NCBI RefSeq assembly: GCF_003719305.1
Contig: NZ_RARC01000026.1
Location: 31,401 to 95,400, forward strand
Source of the DNA: Mycolicibacterium stellerae
GTDB lineage: Bacteria > Actinomycetota > Actinomycetes > Mycobacteriales > Mycobacteriaceae
Direction of reading: 5' to 3'
Length of the DNA: 64,000 nt
Part shown: positions 61,094 to 64,000 of the stretch, in pieces
Layout of the letters: the number at the start of each line of letters is the position of its first letter
Numbering within the stretch: the stretch's first letter is position 1
The notes under the pieces: model-generated
Told to the model about the DNA's origin: nothing
Database searches by the model: none
Seen by the model: only the letters and a program-made list of their open reading frames with translations
Program-made: the position numbers and the translations under genes

Positions 61094-62307
61094 GCGATAA
61101 GGACAAGCCGTCGGTGCGCACCCCGGCCGAACTGCCCGAGGGCGTCAGCCAGGCCACCATCGGGGTGCGCGGCGGCCTGTTGCGGTCCGGCTTCGAAGAG
61201 ACCGCGGAGGCGATCTACCCGACGTCCGGGTATGTGTACGCAAGCGCGGCAGAGGCGGAGAAGGCGTTCACCGGTGAAATCGACCGGTACGTGTACTCGC
61301 GGTACGGCAACCCGACGATCTCCATGTTCGAGGAGCGGCTGCGGCTGATCGAAGGCGCGCCTGCGGCGTTCGCTACGGCGACCGGAATGGCCGCGGTGTT
61401 CACCTCGCTTGGTGCGCTGCTGGCCAACGGTGACCGACTCGTCGCGGCCCGCAGCCTGTTCGGCTCGTGCTTCGTGGTGTGCAACGAGATCCTGCCGCGG
61501 TGGGGCGTGGAGACGGTGTTCGTCGACGGCGAGGATCTGTCGCAGTGGGAGCAGGCGCTGTCCAAGCCGACGCAGGCGGTGTTCTTCGAGACGCCGTCGA
61601 ACCCGATGCAGTCGCTGGTCGACATCGCGGCGGTGTCGGAAATGGCGCACGGTGCCGGCGCAAAAGTGGTGTTGGACAACGTGTTCGCCACGCCGATCCT
61701 GCAGCAGGGTTTCCCGCTCGGCGTCGACGTAGTGGTCTATTCGGGCACCAAGCACATCGACGGGCAGGGCCGCGTGCTCGGCGGCGCGATCCTCGGCGAC
61801 AAGGAATACATCGACGAGCCGGTACAGAAGCTGATGCGGCACACCGGTCCGGCGCTGAGCCCGTTCAACGCGTGGGTGTTGTTGAAGGGCCTCGAGACGC
61901 TGGCCGTTCGGGTGCAATACGGCTGCGATTCCGCGATGCGCGTCGCGCAGTTCCTCGAGAACCATCCCGCCGTGAGCTGGGTGCGCTACCCGTTCCTGGA
62001 ATCGCATCCGCAGTACGACCTGGCCAAGCGTCAGATGACCGGCGGCGGCACCGTCGTCACCTTCGAGCTGAAGGGCGGCTCCAAGGAGCGCGCCTTCGAG
62101 GTCCTGGACAAGTTGAAGATCGTCGACATCAGCAACAATCTCGGCGACGCGAAGTCGCTCATCACGCATCCGGCCACCACCACCCATCGCGCGATGGGGC
62201 CCGAGGGTCGCGCTGCGATCGGGCTCGGTGACGGCGTGGTGCGGATCTCGGTCGGGCTGGAGGGGACCGAGGATCTGATCAACGATCTGGACCAGGCGCT
62301 GGGCTAG
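61090..62307 (+). CDS. metZ: O-succinylhomoserine sulfhydrylase
   Basis: A 405-residue PLP enzyme of the Cys/Met metabolism family that makes homocysteine from O-succinylhomoserine and sulfide. The PLP lysine is Lys221 in SGTKHIDGQGRVLGG; the phosphate-binding ATATGMAAV (95-103), YSRYGNPT (69-76) and DNVFATP (196-202) are present. Length and position after the rhodanese match Rv0391. Confidence 0.93.
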   Translation: MSDKDKPSVRTPAELPEGVSQATIGVRGGLLRSGFEETAEAIYPTSGYVYASAAEAEKAFTGEIDRYVYSRYGNPTISMFEERLRLIEGAPAAFATATGMAAVFTSLGALLANGDRLVAARSLFGSCFVVCNEILPRWGVETVFVDGEDLSQWEQALSKPTQAVFFETPSNPMQSLVDIAAVSEMAHGAGAKVVLDNVFATPILQQGFPLGVDVVVYSGTKHIDGQGRVLGGAILGDKEYIDEPVQKLMRHTGPALSPFNAWVLLKGLETLAVRVQYGCDSAMRVAQFLENHPAVSWVRYPFLESHPQYDLAKRQMTGGGTVVTFELKGGSKERAFEVLDKLKIVDISNNLGDAKSLITHPATTTHRAMGPEGRAAIGLGDGVVRISVGLEGTEDLINDLDQALG

Positions 62308-62739
62308 TTGTCCAGGAAGCCTTCTGCGCACGCGAGGAGCAGAAAGACACAGGCCAAGCGGGCTCGTCGCGACAAGCGGCGGGCCGCCAGGGACGCGAAC
62401 TGGATTCCCGACGCTGCGCTGGAGGACATGGTCGACGGCGTCGAGCTCGTCGAGGGGTTGGAGAGCTTCGACGCGCGAATCATCCAGCGCGGCTGGACAT
62501 TCGATGATGATCAGTCCGACGAGGAATTCGTCATTTGGTTCTATCCGCCGTCAGGATCCGAGGTCGGTGATGGCTTCGAGCCGGTGACGACGATCTGGAT
62601 GCACGCCGCGGAGAACGCAGAGCTGGTACACGTGACCCTGGTCGGGACCGCAGAAGACCGGCCGATGACGCCCGACGAGTTCTTCGAGCGGATCGACGCG
62701 ATCGAGGCCTACCGCTCCGGGGACTCCACGACACCCTGA
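62308..62739 (+). CDS. Conserved hypothetical protein
   Basis: A 143-residue protein starting with TTG immediately after the metZ stop. The first 30 residues are very basic (SRKTQAKRARRDKRRAAR), the rest acidic with FDARIIQRGWTFDDDQSDEEF (in part, IIQRGWTFDDDQSDEEF) and a terminal helix. This charge split suggests nucleic-acid or partner binding. Its last 31 bp are antisense to the SDR gene. I do not recognise the family. Confidence 0.55.
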   Translation: MSRKPSAHARSRKTQAKRARRDKRRAARDANWIPDAALEDMVDGVELVEGLESFDARIIQRGWTFDDDQSDEEFVIWFYPPSGSEVGDGFEPVTTIWMHAAENAELVHVTLVGTAEDRPMTPDEFFERIDAIEAYRSGDSTTP

Positions 62740-63569
62740 GCGGCCTGCGCGCGCTGTTCGTACTTCTGCCGCTCGGTGCGGTCGAAAGTGAGGAACACCG
62801 TGTCGTTGCCCATCTTGTGCGACATCCAGCGACGAGCCCTTGCCGAAAGCGTTGGCGTGATCGCGCTGATGAACCGGCCCCACGTCGGAACCGAGACCAG
62901 CGTGGTCGGCTTGTCCAGTACCTTGACCACGGCCGCCGCGATGTCCTCGGGCTCGACCGGCTTCTGCAACGCCGAGGTGTGGGTGCCGGTGATGAGTTCG
63001 GTGTTGGTGAACGTCGGCATCACGCAGCTCACCTCGACCCCCTGCGAAGCGAACTCGTCGGACAATCCGGAGGACAGGCCCACCACCGCGAACTTCGTCC
63101 CGGCGTAGACAACCTGCCCCGGCACGGCCACCATGCCCGCGAGCGAGGCGATGTTGACGATGTGGCCGCTGCGGCGGGCCACCATCTCTGGCAGCACCAG
63201 CTGGCACCCGGTGAGCACGCCGTAGAAGTTCACCTCGATGGCCGACCGGATCGCCTGCTCGGACTGTTCGAGGAAGGGGCCGATCGGCATCACGCCCGCG
63301 TTGTTGATCAGCACGTCGATGTGGCCACCGCCGTCGGTGCGGGCCTTGTCGAGGAACGTGGCGAACGACTGGCGATCGGTGACGTCGAGCGGGTAGCCCG
63401 ACACCGGACCGAGCTTGGTGAGGTCGGCGACGGCAGACTCCTGCAGCGCCACATCGCGGTCGCCGATGACCACCCGCGCACCGCGGGCCAGCAGCGCCTT
63501 TGCTGTCGCGAACCCGATGCCGCGGGCGGCGCCGGTGATCGCGATCGTCTTGCCCCTGATGTTGTCCAT
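62709..63569 (-). CDS. Short-chain dehydrogenase/reductase
   Basis: A 286-residue SDR with cofactor motif TGAARGIGFATAK (near residue 11), GDRD after the second strand (suggesting NAD(H)), NNAG near residue 88 and the active-site YAGTK after SLAG. The long C-terminal region (WMSHKMGNDTVFL) is typical of mycobacterial SDRs in lipid metabolism. ATG at 63569 is chosen over a start eight codons upstream. Substrate unknown. Confidence 0.86.
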   Translation of the reverse strand: MDNIRGKTIAITGAARGIGFATAKALLARGARVVIGDRDVALQESAVADLTKLGPVSGYPLDVTDRQSFATFLDKARTDGGGHIDVLINNAGVMPIGPFLEQSEQAIRSAIEVNFYGVLTGCQLVLPEMVARRSGHIVNIASLAGMVAVPGQVVYAGTKFAVVGLSSGLSDEFASQGVEVSCVMPTFTNTELITGTHTSALQKPVEPEDIAAAVVKVLDKPTTLVSVPTWGRFISAITPTLSARARRWMSHKMGNDTVFLTFDRTERQKYEQRAQAAQGVVESPER

Positions 63570-63673
63570 GAGACCAAACTTTACAGGTGTCAAGTTTTTA
63601 TGGGAAGCGGCCTGAACAGCGACTTTCAGGTATCAACACCGCTGAGGCAAATTTGTCGGGGTCGCGAATATAC

Positions 63674-63689
63674 TCGAATATATGTTCGA
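63674..63689 (+). promoter_or_regulatory. LexA (SOS) box over the start of the 13E12 gene
   Basis: TCGAAT-ATAT-GTTCGA differs from the mycobacterial LexA consensus TCGAAC-N4-GTTCGA by one base. It includes the ATG at 63682-63684, so LexA binding would block initiation. The upstream copy CGAATATAC at 63664-63672 may be a half-site. Confidence 0.7.
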
Positions 63690-64000
63690 TTCGGAGTTCG
63701 CGGCGGCCAGCGATGCAGACGTCATCGCCGCGATCGAGGATGGGGTGCGCCAGGAGGCGATCGCCGGTGCGCGCCGGCTGGCCGCGATCGCCGAGTTGAC
63801 GCGGCGCCGCGTCGACGCCGATGACGAGCGGGTGTGGTGGGCGTTCGATCCGTGGGACTCGGCGTGTGCCGAGGTGGCCGCGGCGATGGCGATCGGGTCG
63901 CGGCGCGCCTCGGGGCAGATGCGCATCGCCCAAGCGCTGCGCGACCGGCTACCCCAGGTTGCCGCGCTGGCGGGCAAGGGCGCACTCAGCAGCCGGCTGG
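63682..64000 (+). CDS. 13E12-repeat/DUF222 protein, 3' end beyond the window
   Basis: The first 106 residues of a 13E12 REP-family (DUF222) protein, recognised by MFDSEFAAASDADVIAAIED and the helical segment RRASGQMRIAQALRDRLPQV. Full-length members usually end in an HNH endonuclease domain, which cannot be seen here. The family is multicopy in mycobacteria and often LexA-controlled. The SOS box over its start agrees with this. It may be intact beyond the edge. Confidence 0.82.
   Translation, partial: MFDSEFAAASDADVIAAIEDGVRQEAIAGARRLAAIAELTRRRVDADDERVWWAFDPWDSACAEVAAAMAIGSRRASGQMRIAQALRDRLPQVAALAGKGALSSRL

Overview
This 64 kb window is a chromosomal segment of a high-GC mycobacterium, most likely an environmental Mycolicibacterium-type species. 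The evidence is the gene content: the mycolate-transport factor TtfA, a form I CO dehydrogenase cluster, a DUF3151 protein, a 13E12-repeat gene with a LexA box, GTG/TTG starts, GTGA/ATGA overlaps and TANNNT boxes placed for leaderless mRNAs. Gene order largely follows the Rv0356c-Rv0391 region of M. tuberculosis (compared from memory), inverted, with insertions and losses.

Left part (1-12 kb): a truncated type II flavohemoglobin, an ABC-2-like membrane protein with a divergent TetR gene and a clear operator, a GAP-family exporter, a secreted SnoaL-like protein, a large multicopper oxidase fused to FG-GAP-like repeats, and a molybdo-hydroxylase operon (FAD subunit, fused Fe-S/Mo subunit, membrane protein with two ABM domains).

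12-24 kb: clpB has a SigH-type promoter whose -35 box lies inside an HspR (HAIR) operator. Between clpB and ttfA sits accessory DNA: a two-gene operon of a roughly 11-TM flippase-like membrane protein and a reverse transcriptase with intact catalytic residues, head to head with a membrane-anchored RNase T2, plus an enoyl-CoA hydratase and two paralogous small proteins. I regard the RT operon as the best candidate for an undescribed system. After it come ttfA, an SDR, a lipoprotein and a SpoU methyltransferase.

24-41 kb: an MFS efflux pump with its TetR repressor, an operon of GH76 glycosidase, acetoacetyl-CoA synthetase and an NhaA-DsbA fusion, then a LysR regulator and the complete CO-oxidation locus (XdhC/CoxI-like, coxM, coxS, coxL with the AYxCSFR loop, a second XdhC-like gene, coxD, coxG, coxE). 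A perfect 22-bp palindrome precedes coxM.

41-50 kb: DedA, two related secreted cysteine-containing proteins, class II aldolase fba, an Rv0361-like protein, a DUF3151 protein, a cation-diffusion exporter with a palindromic operator, an M50 protease, an SDR, purA and a hotdog thioesterase.

50-64 kb: a MarR-flanked operon of an MMPL transporter, an alpha/beta hydrolase, a cytochrome P450 and its ferredoxin; a UGT-like glycosyltransferase; a CPA1 antiporter; a UBP zinc-finger protein; a divergent PurT homologue; rhodanese; metZ; an SDR; and a truncated 13E12/DUF222 gene with an SOS box over its start. No tRNA, rRNA, CRISPR array, integrase or insertion sequence was seen.
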